DNA from: Taiwanofungus camphoratus
Taxonomy: Eukaryota; Basidiomycota; Agaricomycetes; Polyporales; Taiwanofungaceae
Length of the DNA: 64,000 nt
NCBI GenBank assembly: GCA_003999685.1
Contig: CP021220.1
Location: 4,154,001 to 4,218,000 of the forward strand
Reading direction: 5' to 3'
Shown in pieces: positions 21,528 to 34,756 of this stretch (the stretch's first letter is position 1; each line of letters starts with the position of its first letter). The notes below the pieces were generated by a model. It was not told where the DNA came from, did no database searches, and saw only the letters and a list, made by a program, of their open reading frames with translations. The translations under genes were made by a program, and so were the position numbers.

Positions 21528-24500
21528 GGGAGCAGTCAAGATTTCATTGCCTTCAGATTATCCTACGTCTAATCAGTCCTCTCCGAGAAACAGCGATCAG
21601 TTACTATCCGAGTTCTTTCAGGTCGGCTATCGTTACTATACTCAAGCAGGCCTTCCACGAAGCACCTCTTCGCGAACACCTACGACTATCCCCTCCGATA
21701 TCATTTCTACACTCGAATCTTCCGAATCGACCCCCGACTTTGAGGCTCTTTTCAAAGGGTCTCTAAACACGCTTACCACGTCCGAAGACTCACCAATTGA
21801 GGACTTCGAACCTCAGTCCACATCCCCTGAGCTTCCTAACACCTCCGAAGAAAGCGGTCCTTCTTCAGCGTCTGACCCTATCTTAGTCCATTTACCAGAA
21901 TCCCCTCAGCTATCCTCTACGCTCCCATCAGCTTCGCATTCCCCTCCGATTCCTTCTATTACACTTTCCGACGCTTCTATGACCCAATCTTCTTCAGCTA
22001 GCATCAACTCAGCTTCGAACCCATCTCTGACCGCACCCCTTTTAGCTAATCCCCTAAATCCTATTTCTGTGTCAACCATGAATGCACCTCCACTCATGCC
22101 ACCTCGAGGGAATCGTACATCCCCCACCTTCGATCCTGACCAGCCTAGGACCATCCAAAGGTATTTTCAGGACTTAGAGTCACTTTTTGTCCGCTGCCAG
22201 ATAGCGGATGAGGCGACAAAGAAACACTGGACTACTCGCTACCCTCCTATCGATGTTTCGGACCTATGGGAGTCCCTCCCTGAGTGTTCCGATGTCACGA
22301 AGACCTACGAAGACTTCAAGAAGGAGATTAGAAGCCTCTACCCAGGCACAGAGGACGATAGAATGTGGTCTATGTCCGACTTGGATCAGTTGATAGGGGA
22401 ACGTGCTAGAATTGGAATCAACAATGCGGCAGACTTAGGAAGCTTCTATCGTGAGTTTTACGCCATCACGAAGTATCTAATTTCGAAGAATAGGTTGTCT
22501 ACCATCGAGCAAAGCCGTGCTTTCACGAGGGCCTTCCAGCCTTCGCTATGGGCTCGCGTGTCTACTAGGTTACAGCTAAAGTTCCCTGATCACTTACCCG
22601 ATGATCCCTACACCTTGGACCAGCTACATAGCGCAGTGAAGTTCGTACTCCTCGGTACTTCTACGACTCTTACCTCTGCTACGACTGTAACTGCTTCGAC
22701 CACTGCTGCGCCCGTAGGGGGCTCATCGCTAAAGATAGAGGATCTACAGACGTTCGCGGAGATCCTCACGAAGTCTGTAACCAGTGCGCTAGCTCCTGTT
22801 CTTGCGAACCAGCGACCCCCTCGATTGGACAGCTCACGCGGCGAGCACACTCATGTGGAAGGCCAGTACTGTCACTATTGCGGGGACTTGGACTGCTGCA
22901 CTAGGTGCTGCAAGCACATTGAGCAAGACATCAAGGATGGCAAGTGCAAGCGCAACCCAGATGGAAAGATAGTACTGCCAAATGGAAATTTCGTACCCAG
23001 AATGATCCCAGGACGTACGATTCGCGATAGGCTTTACGAATATCATCGACAAAATGGCACAAATTCCTCCCCACAGCTCCTATTCGAAATCGACAATCGC
23101 CTAAATGTGCCCGCATTCTCACTATCTGCCGAGGATCGTATAGCCGCTTTAGAACACGAGATTTACCAACTTTGGAGACGTCGCGAAGTCTTCGATGGTG
23201 TGGAAGTACCCCAGCGCAGAAGGCAGGGTGCTCCTAACGCGCAGTCTGATCCTAGAAACCCACCCATAGCCAACGCACCTCCGATAGGACGCGCTCAGCA
23301 TCCAGTAGTGGATCCCCCTGCTAACCAAGATGCCCCAGTGGCGGAGGCGCAGAACCAGACCCCTCCTACCATTCTAAGGCGATCCAATTATCCTTCTAAT
23401 TCAGCGCCTTCACCTCCGAAGCCTGCGAATGCATCCGACCCACCCATGAACTCATTGGAGCATGCCTCGTCTACACCTAACGTACCAGCCCAACCAGCAT
23501 CACAGGCAGCCATTCCACCGCCCGCTCCACCAGTACATCCTTTCGCTAATGCTCGAGATGCTACTTACGCACCTCCGAATCTTCGAAATTTCGCAGCAGC
23601 TCCGAAGCCTACAGCAGACAAAGGCAAGGACTTGGCCTATAAGACTGTTACCGGGGGGTTCACCCTGGTAATGCTGCAGAAGCTTGGAGCGGTGTGCAGC
23701 GAAGGGTTGAAGAGGAGCAACAGTGACGACAAGTCACGATCCTCAGTAGTCTTCAACTACAAGCCCTATGTAGTCGCGATAGTCTTTACGGGCTTCTTGA
23801 GGTGCAAGAAGATGTGTGAAGACTAGCGTGTATTGGTACTAATGCGTAGTACACTTTAGAAAAGGATGAACGAAGAGAATACGACTAGGGGAGCCTCCAA
23901 CAGTGGGACCCCCCTTTATACTGCCACCGCCAACCCCCAGGTATACTAGCAGCCCCCCAGAGACCGCATAAGGTGAGAGGAGTCAGCGGCCCGAAAGTAC
24001 ATAACTACCATGGCGTAAGCGGGGACGGTCGGCCCGTCAGTCAATCTGGGTAAGTAAGGTGTGGAAGGGATGCCGCGCGTCCATGGTGTGACAAACAAAG
24101 GGAAAGAAAAAACGAACACGTCTCTAGTCCTACTCGACAGTAACAAAGACGATCACACCGGTTCATCAGGAGAAACTTACAGAGGAAATATTCGCGCAAT
24201 CTATGAGAACACCAGTGGTTACACTAACGCCCAAGGAGCTACTATCTATATCCCCGGATGTTCGTGTGCGATATCGCGAAGCTATCACCCCTAAACGTGT
24301 GCCTATGGATCCTAAGGCTACTTATATGGCTCAAATTACGGAACTCTCAGATGACCTTGCTTCTAAAACGATGCTAGCAACCTCCGAACTATTGTGCCAT
24401 GGTGAACCCCTTGTCCCTGGTTCGACCATCATTCCAGACCCCTACGAAACGTACTTACGACACGTACCCGGAAAGGAAGAACCCTCCGAAATCATAGTAG

Positions 24501-27320
24501 CCCGCGACTCGAACTCTATCCGTTCTATTAAAGCCCTAATCGACAACAAAGAGCGAATTGAATGCATCGTGGACCCTGGTTCACAAGTGGTTGCGATGTC
24601 AGAGCAAGTCTGTCATACCTTAGGGCTAATCTACGACCCTTTTGTGCAGCTAAATATGCAGTCTGCTAATGGCAGTATTGACCGTTCCTTAGGACTGGTT
24701 CGAAATGTCTCGTTCCAAGTAGGCGACATTGTGTTGTACCTACAGATGCACGTCATACGCAATCCCTCCTACGATATCCTTCTAGGCCGTCCCTTCGATG
24801 TGATAACCGAGAGTGTGGTTAAGAACTTCGGAAACGAGGAGCAGACCATCACGATCGTATGCCCGAACACGAGCAAAGTCGCGACCATCCCTACGATGCC
24901 TCGAGGACGTCAAAAGTTCTTACCAGCCCATCATCATAGTTGCCCCCACGTGAACTCTTCGAATCATTTGCGATCGGGTTTTTAGATTTCGAGGATTTGA
25001 GAAATCAAGGAGAGGTCGCCCTGGTCATTGAGTATGAATCCGATACCCCTAAAATTGTGTCGTTCGCTGCTGTAAATGCAGCAGATAACAATTCTGTTCC
25101 TGCGCTCTATCTATCAGTCTCTAACTCTGTGTCTAGCTATCTGCAGTCTCTCTATTTTAGCGAAACTTCGAAAGTCTCGGAAGGTCCTGCTGATCATACT
25201 AGGTGGCTATCTGGCTTTCTAGCAGCAGCAACACCGCCCGAGGCTCCCTCCCTTTCACACGATAATCCGAATTCTCTCCCTATGCTTTCGCTTTCCGCCT
25301 CTAGAAACATATCCTCTATTCCCATTCCAGGTCCCAGGAACGCTACGAAGGTCACGAAGTCAGCCCAAAGACCTTCCCTTGCTCCTAATCCGATGGTATC
25401 CCTTCCTAAGTTGTCAGATTCTTCCCCTATTCCTACATTTGCAGCATCGAAAAAGAAGTACAAGCCTGTAGCGCTGAAGACTCGCCCTATTCTGGGAGCT
25501 TTGGATGAATGATTCCGAATCATTCGCAAAATTAAAGGCGACCCTTTAGCGACGATGCCTACCCTATCACCGACTCCACCACCTTTCGAACCTACTTCGT
25601 GATATACGCAAGAACAGCACGATCTCATGGACAAGCTACACAGCGGAGACTTCCTACAACCAGCAGAGAGGGACCTCCTACATCACTTTATGACCCTACA
25701 TGCTGATGCGTTCGCTTGAAATGACTCCGAAAGGGGGTGCTTCAAGCCGGAGTACTTCCCTCCCATCGACTTTCCGGTAGTACCGCACACGCCATGGGTA
25801 CAAAAGAACATTCCTATCCCACCCGGAATCTACAACGAAGTGTGCGCAATCATCAAAAAGAAGATCGCAGCTGGGGTCTACGAACCTTCGAATTCTTCCT
25901 ATCGTTCACGATGGTTTTGTGTGGTGAAGAAAGATGGAAAGTCCCTACGCCTTGTACATAGTCTGGAACCCCTAAACGCTGTCACGATTCAACACTCAGG
26001 CGTTCCCCCGACTCCCGAACACCTCGCAGAACAGTTCGGAGGACGACCTTGTGGTGCTATGTTGGATCTATATGTAGGCTATGATGAACGCTTGATAGCG
26101 GAGACTTCGCGCGATCTTACAACATTTCAAACACCTTTCGGAGCTATGAGATTGGTCACTCTACCTATGGGGTGGACCAACTCGGTCCCTATCTTCCACA
26201 ATGATGTTACGCACATCCTACAGCCCGAAATTCCTCACCTAACGGTTCCCTATATCGACGATGTTCCGGTCAAAGGCCCTGAAAGTTCGTACGATCTCGT
26301 ACCTATTTCGGAGAATCCAGGCATTCGAAAGTTTGTTTGGGAACATTTTACGAACCTCAATAGGATAGTCACATGCATGCGCTATGCAGGAGGTACCTTT
26401 TCTGGAGTTAAAAGCATTCTAATTGCCCGCGAAATCACTGTTGTAGGGCATCAGTGTACTCCAGAAGGTCGCCTACCGGACGAGTCTCGTGTTGCAGCCA
26501 TACGCAACTGGGGACCTTGTGCGACCCTATCTGACGTTCGAGCCTTTTTAGGAACCATTGGAGTGGTCCGTATCTTCATCCGAAACTTCGCGCATCGTGC
26601 AGATGCCTTAGTACGCCTAACACGAAAGGCAGTACCCTTTGAATTTGGTCCAGCACAAATCGCAGCGCAGGAGGACCTTAAGGATGCTTTGCTGTCCTCT
26701 CCAGCTCTCCGATCCATTAACTATTTGTCAGGTGCGCCCGTGATCTTAGCGGTTGACACCTCCTATATTGCAGTTGACTATCACCTTTGCCAATGCGATG
26801 AGGACAACCCTCAAGTTCGATTCTACAATCGTTTCGGATCCATCACCCTAAATGATCACGAGCGGAGGTTCTCGCAACCGAAGTTAGAGATCTACGGATT
26901 GTTTCGAGCACTTCGCATACTACAAATCTACCTAATCGGAGTTAGGAACCTTATAGTGGAAGTTGACGCACGCTATATCAAAGGGATGTTGCAAAATCCG
27001 GACATCGCACCCAGCGCGAGTATAAATCGCTGGATCGTATCGATTCTAACATTCCATTTCACCCTAGTACATGTACCAGGTACGATGCATGGGCCAGACG
27101 GACTATCAAGACGAACCCTCCAGCCAGGAGATCAAGAAGAGAGCAGCGAAGAAGACTTCGAAGACTGGATAGACAAAATGCACTCATTTCTACATCACAT
27201 CCAAGCCCCCCCTTCCCATTCTATACCATCAATTTCTACCCTATTCCCTTACGAATTTGCCTCTAACATTCCTATCACAACCCCCACACCTCCGATAGCT
27301 CCAACCTTCGCCTCCGAGTT

Positions 27321-27359
27321 GGCTGAGGACAGCCAAGGTTTCAATAGGGAGGAGGAGAG
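27321..27359 (+). repeat. Internal copy of the 3' polypurine region of element C
   Basis: This 39-bp stretch in pol, between RNase H and integrase, matches 44531-44569 without gaps at about 33 of 39 positions. Both contain CTGAGGACAG, TTTCAATAG and a GAGGAGG run, and the second copy lies directly before the 3' LTR. Confidence 0.75.
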
Positions 27360-27638
27360 CTACGATAGCGTCCCAAGATCCGAAATGGCCAAGGAAGCTG
27401 ACGCAAGACTTGACTTAGTAGCAAAATTCCTACGAAGCCTCGCGAGACCTGCCAACCTATCGGATTCAGAATACGAAGGTTTCGTAAAATACTGTCTTCT
27501 ATTCTTCCTCGATGAGGACATACTATGGTGCAAAGATCCACAAGGAGCTCACAAACTAGTTGTAAAGCAGGCAGATCGTCTACGAATCCTCCGAGAATGT
27601 CACGATGCAGTCGCGCATCGAGGAATACACGCTACGAA

Positions 27639-28181
27639 TGATACAAGCTGGTATCAACGACCGGAAAGCCTCGAACGTGAGGACCTGGCTACTAGAGATA
27701 GTAGTGAGGCTTTATGGACACTGCGTATGTCCTCCTGGGCGAAGTCGATGGAGTCGAGCGAGTACTCAGGTACGAAGCGAGAGGTCGCAAGATACGAGTA
27801 TAAGATTGCTAGTGGTAACTAGCTACTTGGTAACCAGATCGAACTTAAGGTCCGACCTACAAAGTACAGGGCCTTATATACGTATTCTACTCTGCGCACG
27901 GACCATGGCACGTGGTCTAAGAATCAGCATGAGTAAGCGTAAGTAAGGCGATATGAGTCATTGGGCCGTATTAGCAATCAGTAAGCGTAAGACAGAATGT
28001 GTAAGTGGGGCCCGATATGAGTCAGAGTCCATGAGTAACCGGGGCCCGTACCGTAAGCAGCGATGAGTCAAGACGCTGCGTGAAGAAGCTGGGCCTACCC
28101 GAGGCCCGTCCTAGAAGCGAAAGGTCATGGGACCGATCCGAGGTCCGACCGATAAGATATGCGATGAAAGAAATTGTATCA
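27639..28181 (-). repeat. 3' LTR of element B
   Basis: 543 bp, TGATACAAGC to AATTGTATCA on the plus strand, followed by TTACCCCCCTACTT, the purine tract read on the minus strand. Confidence 0.9.
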
Positions 28182-28440
28182 TTACCCCCCTACTTATGAT
28201 TGAACGCCTGGTCAATCAACTAAACTCCAATGGGGGAACACGTCGAGTTTCTCCGAGCCGAACTTTGACGACCATCGACGAACTTGACGAACTTCTGAGG
28301 ATGAACTTGAAAAACTTTCCTGGAAGTGACGAGCAGGTGTTTCACCGCAACCGATAAGGGATGACCCTTGAACCCATAGGGGATGACCCCTCCAACCGTG
28401 AGCATCCTTCCAGCTCGAACTTTACAGTTTTACGACATGT

Positions 28441-28540
28441 CGGTCGTACAGTGTAGTTTAACGACGTGCACGGTCGTACGGTGTAGTTTAACGACGTGCA
28501 CGGTCGTACGGTGTAGTTTAACGACGTGCACGGTCGTACC
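28441..28540. repeat. 30-bp tandem repeat in element B
   Basis: Three nearly perfect copies of a 30-base unit starting CGGTCGTACGGTGTAGTTTA and a fourth partial copy, between the extra ORF and the 3' LTR. Partial copies of the core AGTTTAACGAC flank both sides. Confidence 0.9.
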
Positions 28541-28814
28541 CTCGCAGTTTAACGACATGCAGGAACCACTCTGGATGATACGGCGGTACCGGGTCATTGG
28601 CGAATGCGTAATTGACGGCGGTGCATTCGCGCGTAAGGTGCCCAGGCGATGGGCGACTACAGCGGAGACATTTGTAGTCAGGGCACGTCCTGTGCGAGTG
28701 ACGAGTGCTACCGCAGAGATAGCATGGACCGTAACGAGTGAACGAGGATGAAGGACCGTTTGACTGAGACATGCGAGCGAGGAGTGGGGTGAAAATGCGA
28801 CTGATTTCACTCAT
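28518..28814 (-). other. Extra zinc-knuckle ORF of element B
   Basis: A 98-codon frame after the chromodomain with two Cys/His knuckles, CYLCGSTRHSHRTC and CLRCSRPSPGHLTREC (the second with a wider spacing). It occupies the place that the extra ORF has in the A family. Whether it is complete cannot be told in a broken element. Confidence 0.5.
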
Positions 28815-31800
28815 TGTAAGTTCTTGCGCTGCTTATATGCGTTTAGCAGCTCGTCCGCAGTACCGGCTAAGTTCTCTTCCGGTTCCCATGAGTCATCGGC
28901 GGATGAGTAACCTTTCCACCTGACTCGATATTCTCGGCGATTCCTTCGGCGATTCTCACGATGTCCGACCAGAGCTTCGACTTCGTAGTTATCTTCGCCG
29001 CTGATAAGCTCCAGCGGTGGTTCCGTGTAGTTGGGACCGTGGGTGTCCGTCTCGGTGTATGGCGAGAGAAGCGCGGCGTGGAAAACGGGGTGCACTCGCC
29101 ATGTCGTCGGGAGTTTCAGCTTGTAAGACACTGGTCCTAAAACGTCCGTGATTTCGAAGGGTCCCTCGCGTTTGGGAGCCAACTTCCTCGTCGGGTATGG
29201 CAGCTTTAGATTCCGTGAGTCTAGCCATACCTTTTGTCCTTTGCGGAAACCCGTTCCTTTGGGTTTCACGCGTCTTGCTAACACCGTCTGTGCTAGCTCC
29301 ATTGCTGAGTGTGCGTCTTCCCGAATCTTCTGCAAGTTCCGCAGTCGATACGCGGCGCCCGGTGTGTCCGATCCGGGGTGTACAACGGGAATCCCTCGAG
29401 GTTCGTAGCCCATCATGACCTTGAAGGGTGATGCCTTAATTGTCGAATGCTCACGCGAGTTGTGAGCGAACTGTGCTGAGCCCAGCAGCGACGACCAATT
29501 GTCCGGGTTGTTGCTCGTGAAACATCGCAGATAGATCTCCAGCTCCTGGTTGACTCATTCCGTTTCTCCATCCGTTTGAGGGTGGAACACTGTACTCATG
29601 GCCGACTTGACTCCGGTCATACGGCAGAGCTCCTGGAATACCTTTGATGCGAATTGTGGTCCTCGATCGCTAATGATCTTGTCCGGAAGACCAAACCACT
29701 TGTACACCTCACGATATAATGCCTCGGCTGTTCCTGATGCGTCAATCGTTTTGTTGCATGGAATGAAAATTACCCCCTTTGTAAGGTCGTGGTCCACAAC
29801 GACCAGAATTGAATCGTAGCCCTCCAAAGTCGGTAAATCCGTAATGAAATCGCAGCAGAAAGTACTGAACGGAGTGGCGTGCTGCGCGGATTTGATCGGG
29901 AGTAGGGCCGGTCGGGTGGGTGTGTGTTAACTTTCATTTGCTGGCAAGTGCCGCAGCCTTTGACTTATCGTGTGATAAAGTCAGCCATTCCAGGCCACCA
30001 GTAGTCTCGTCGAATAGACGAGAGAGTCTTCTGAATTCCAGGGTGGCCGGCGGAGGGGAGGTCGTGATAATTCGAGACCGTTTGTCATCGCAAATCCTCA
30101 TCCAGGGGAATATACACCCGATTATCATAGAGGAGGTCTCCATCCCGAATTGTCCAGTGGTCGTTTGAGCCGTTTCGTGCGTTACGCATCCCTTCCGTAT
30201 ACACCGAGTCGTTTACACATGCTTCCGCGATGGAAGCCCTTAGACTCGTGTCGATTGCCGCTGCCCATACCTTGTCTGGTAGGACGGTTACATCCTGGTT
30301 GTCTGATGAACCGTCGTCGTGGTCGGGGCGTCGGGAGAGTGCGTCGCTTTGCACCATTTGCGTGCCCGGGACATGAACTAACCTGTAATCGAATTCGGAC
30401 AAGCGAAGAGCCCATCGTGCTTGCCTTCGATTCAGGTTCCGTGCCATCTTCCAGTATGTCAGATTCTTGTGGTCGCTATAAATCGTGACTGGATACGGGC
30501 TTCCGATGAGAAGGTGACTCCATTTGTTGAGTCCTCTCATGACGCCCATGAGTTCTCGGTCATAGACGTCATAATTTCATTCTGCTGGCGTCATGCTCTG
30601 GGAAATATAACCGCACGGATGCCAATCGCCGTTGTTGTCCTTTTGCCTGAGGACGGCACCCGTGGCGAACTTTGATGCATCCGTTTCCAACGCGAACGGC
30701 TTCTCTGGGTCAGGCATCTGCAACACCGGTTGTTCCAGGAAAGCTTTCTTCAGTGCCTCGAAAGCTTCCTGCTGTTCATCGTCCCAGTGCCATTTGACGT
30801 CCTTTCGCGTAAGCGAGACCAGAGGCTGGGCCAGATGCGAGAAGCAGTGTATAAACCGACGGTAGAAGTTCCCAAATCCGATGAATGACCTAACCTCCCT
30901 GAGGTTCTTAGGTATCGGCCAGTCCTTGATGCCGGCTACCTTGACTGGGTCCATGGCGAGTTGTCCGGGTCTAATGATCATGCCTAAGAATTCGACTTCT
31001 TGCACGTCGAATTTGCATTTCTCCGGTTTGAGATACAGGTTGGTATCTCGAAGTCTTTCGATAACTCGCCGTGTTCGCTTCTTGTGCTCCTCGGGGTCTG
31101 TCAAGTAGATAAGGATGTCGTCCATATAGATTGCCAACCATCCTTCCTTGAGCATGTCTGCGAAAACCGTGTTCATCATCCGTTGGAACGTTGCCGGTGA
31201 GTTGCACATCTCAAAGAACATTACCAGGGGTTCGTAGAATGAGGGAGGTCCTTCTCCAGCTGCTGGAACACTGAAAGCCGCTTTCCACTTGTCACCTTCC
31301 TTGATGCGAAGGTTGTTGTATCCTTGACGAAGGTCCATCTTTGTGAAGATTGTGGCATTATTGAGGCGTTCCAGAAGCTCTGTTACGAGGGGAAGAGGGT
31401 ATCTGTCTTTGATCGTTCCCTCGTTGAGTTCCCTATAGTCCTGGCAAGGTCGGTATCCGCCGTCTTTCTTGTCCACGAAGAAGAACGGGCTTGCGAGTGG
31501 CGATTTGAACGGTCGGATGTACCCCTTCTCTATATTCTCTTCGAGGAACTTGTCCAGTTCCGCTCGTTGATCCCGGTTAAGAGAATATGTTGTCTGCTTG
31601 AAGTCCTTGAAATCTGGCTTGAGATTTATCTCGTGGTCGAACTCCGAATGTCGGGGAAGTCTCGCTGCTTTGGCTTTGTCGAACACTGGGAGGAGGTTGT
31701 GGAGGTACTCGGGGACGAGTTCCGTGACCGGTTTCTCCTCTTTCTTGGCGTGTTCTTCAATAGCGAGTTCCGTGGATGTGGTGAGTCGACCGATGTCGTG

Positions 31801-34188
31801 CTTGACCTGCCAGATAAGACCGTTTTCGAGACGACGATAGGTTCCGTCGAGAGGGTACTTTCCCTCTGTAAGAGGTGCGTCTCGATACGCTGGGTACGAG
31901 TCTCGTCCATATGTTGTGATCCGATCGTCTCCCTCGATGAACGCTATAACCAGTTCATCGTCATCGATCGTTTCCATCGCTTGATCCAGTGTGATACCAT
32001 TGACCGATTCTTCTACCGGGGGTGCGACTAGGATGTCGCGGCGTGCCGTCTGCCTAGACATGTCTGTCGTCGGCAGGACAGGAGACATGGTGTCGATCAC
32101 CTCGAAGTCTCCTTCGTCCTCTACCTCCTCAATGGTGGGCTGCCATTGTTGCTTGAGGTGTTTGTCTCGTTCAGCAAGGAATGCCGCTACTTGTGGACAA
32201 GGGGGTGCTGACCAGTCTACCTTATAATCTAGCACGGGATCCAGGGCTTCTTCCTGCTCTCGTTCGGCTAGTTTCTTCAGCTCCAGTCGCACTACTCGTT
32301 GCGCGATGATCCCCTTCTTCCACTCTCGAGATTCCTGTAAGGTCATGCGGTGCTTTAGTTCCACACGACCCCCCTTCCAGTCAATACTGGGGTTCTCGAG
32401 TTTGAGCCATGTATGTCCGAAGATGACGTCTTCGTTCCCTATACTGGCCACGTATGCTTTGACAAACCGGGGCTCGTTCCCAATTTTGTACGATAGCAAG
32501 GCTCGTCGGTTAATGAGCGCTTGCTTGTTGGCAGTGCCGTCCACGTTGAACACCGGTATTGGGTGTGGTAGCACTTCTGTCCGTAGCTTGTGTTCCTTAA
32601 CAAATCGTGGATGCACGAATATTCCCGATGCGCCACTATCGATGAAGGCACGGGCTTCGACGGCTTTTCGTCCCACAGTAATCGGAATGTGCAAAGCTCT
32701 GTCATTCCGGACTACAAGTACAACACGAGACAGTGAAATGGATACGGGCAGTGGTTGTGTCGGCTCACCCTGCCCCTTTAAAAATCCTCCGTTCCTAACT
32801 CCTCGAACATCGCCCTCTTCTCATCCGATGAGAGCGTCTTGATGTATGAGCGGAAATCCATGGGGGATCGCGCCTCGGGTTCCTTCGAGGTATTCCTTTG
32901 GCCTGTCTTGGCCGTCTTCTTCGGACACTTGCGCACCGCGTGTCCTCCCTTGTGGCAGTAGAAACATAGACGATTGTCCATGTGGTACTTCCTTTCCTTC
33001 TCGCTAAGGTTGCATCCGTCTTCCCACTTCTTGGTGAACGGTGTGGGACGCGGGGTAACGAGTGCGTCCACTTCCATGGGTTCACCGTAGTTGACTTCAG
33101 TGGTGGCCGAGAGGGTTTGGTCGATCCCTCTGTAGACGGCGTCGAGGTGGAGAACGTCAGCGTACCATTTCTCCATGGAGTTGGGTCATTCGGTATTGGT
33201 GCGGCCTGCGAGTGTCGTGTAGATCTGGCGGTCCAGACCTTTGATGAAGATCGCCCTCAATGTGGGGTAATCGTTCTCGGTGCGTTGGCCTTGGAGGCCC
33301 ACGATGGCGTCCTTTAACTTGGCCTTCTCTGCCAGGAGTCGGAACCTCTCCACGTACATCTTTGTACTGACCCTGGTCTTCTTGTTTAGTTGCTTGGCCG
33401 GCAACTCCATTAGCACCTGGTGAGCCCTCTGGACTCCTTCGTGCTCGGGGAACGCAAGTCGCAAGCTCGCCTTGAATACGTCCCAGCTAGCGTAGGGAGC
33501 ATGCCCTCCCGCGGCCCATTCGTAAAACATATCGCGCCAGATACGTGCGTCCTGCCCTCCTTTCATGAGAGCGACTGTGTAAGCGATCTTTGCATCATCG
33601 CTTAACCCTTGATTGTTGGTGGCAGTGAGGTAGTGCTCCACCCACTGGAGGAAACGCTCCAGATCTTCTCCTTGCCCGGTGAACGGCTCCGGTGCAGGAA
33701 TGTCGAGCTTAAGGGGTCGACTCCCCTGTTGCTGTTGCGCCGAAAGGTGCGCTATGAGCGCTTCAAGCTCCGCCCTGGTCATCGTTGCGATAGTAGCCAT
33801 CGTGGTAGGGGTGGTGGGTGTTACGGGTGTGAAAGGAAGTGACGGAAACGTGGGAGTAGTCGGGGTGGCTATCAACGGTGTCGAAGGTATCGATGCGGGA
33901 AAGAAACCAGCTGGGTCTCTTCCGTCTGGCGGAGGGTTACGTCGGAAATAGGAGGCTAATTTCTCCTGTGCTCGTCGATTCGAAATTGTCCCTGCCCACG
34001 CGAGTGGGGAGTTCGGGTAGATCAGATCGAGGTTCTGGTCAACGAAAGTCCAACGAAGACGATCGTACAGAAGCAGCGCATCGTTTACTTGAGTCGGCAA
34101 TCCCCAAGCGGTGGGGTCGACTGTCTTGATGGTAGACGTGGTGTCTAACGGTTAGCCCTACTAGATAAGACTAGGGGCGACTTAGCGA

Positions 34189-34200
34189 TAAGTTCGATCT
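34189..34200 (-). other. Primer-binding site of element B, self-priming type
   Basis: On the minus strand AGATCGAACTTA, two bases after the 5' LTR. Its reverse complement TAAGTTCGATCT occurs inside the element's own LTR (27836-27847 on the plus strand read as the complement), the same arrangement as in A1. Confidence 0.65.
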
Positions 34201-34202
34201 TT

Positions 34203-34756
34203 TGATACAAGCTGGTATCAACGACCGGAAAGCCTCGAACGTGAGGACCTGGCTACTAGAGATAGTAGTGAGGCTTTATGGACACTGCGTATGTCCTCCT
34301 GGGCGAAGTCGATGAAGTCGAGCGAGTACTCAGGTACAAAGCGAGAGGTTGCAAGATACGAGTATAAGATTGCTAGTGGTAACCAGCTACTTGGTAACCA
34401 GATTGAACTTAAGGTCCGACCTACAAAGTACAGGGCCTTATATACGTATTCTACTCTGCGCACGGACCATGGCACGTGGTCTAAGAATCAGCATGAGTAA
34501 GCGTAAGTAAGGCGATATGAGTCATTGGGCCGTATTAGCAATCAGTAAGCGTAAGACGGAATGTGTAAGTGGGGCCCGATATGAGTCAGAGTCCATGAGT
34601 AACCGAGGCCCGTCCGGGGCCCGTACCGTAAGCAGCGATGAGTCAAGGCGCTGCGTGAAGAAGCTGGGCCTACCCGAGGCCCGTCCTAGAAGCGAAAGGT
34701 CATGGGACCGATCCGAGGTCCGACCGATAAGATATGCGATGAAAGAAATTGTATCA
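34203..34756 (-). repeat. 5' LTR of element B
   Basis: 554 bp, about 98 percent identical to 27639-28181, with an 11-bp length difference. Confidence 0.9.

Larger units (their letters stand above)
27639..34756 (-). mobile_element. Element B: Ty3/Gypsy chromovirus, broken, inserted in the integrase region of element C
   Basis: Minus-strand element of 7118 bp with TGATAC..GTATCA LTR ends and a 5-bp target duplication ACGAA (27634-27638 and 34757-34761). Parts on the minus strand: 5' LTR, primer-binding site, Gag (about 34.1-33.2 kb), CCHC knuckle (CFYCHKGGHAVRKC near 32.9 kb), protease (FIDSGAS near 32.6 kb), RT (YMDD near 31.1 kb), RNase H, integrase, chromodomain (RWKGYSSADDSWEPE near 28.9 kb), an extra zinc-knuckle ORF, tandem repeats and 3' LTR. 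The coding region is broken, about five or six times. The LTRs differ at about eight sites plus one short indel in about 543 bp, so it is older than A1. Confidence 0.9.

Noticed and set aside
28441-28540. Regular 30-bp repeats as a CRISPR-like array
   Set aside because: The units are head to tail with no spacers and lie inside a fungal LTR element.
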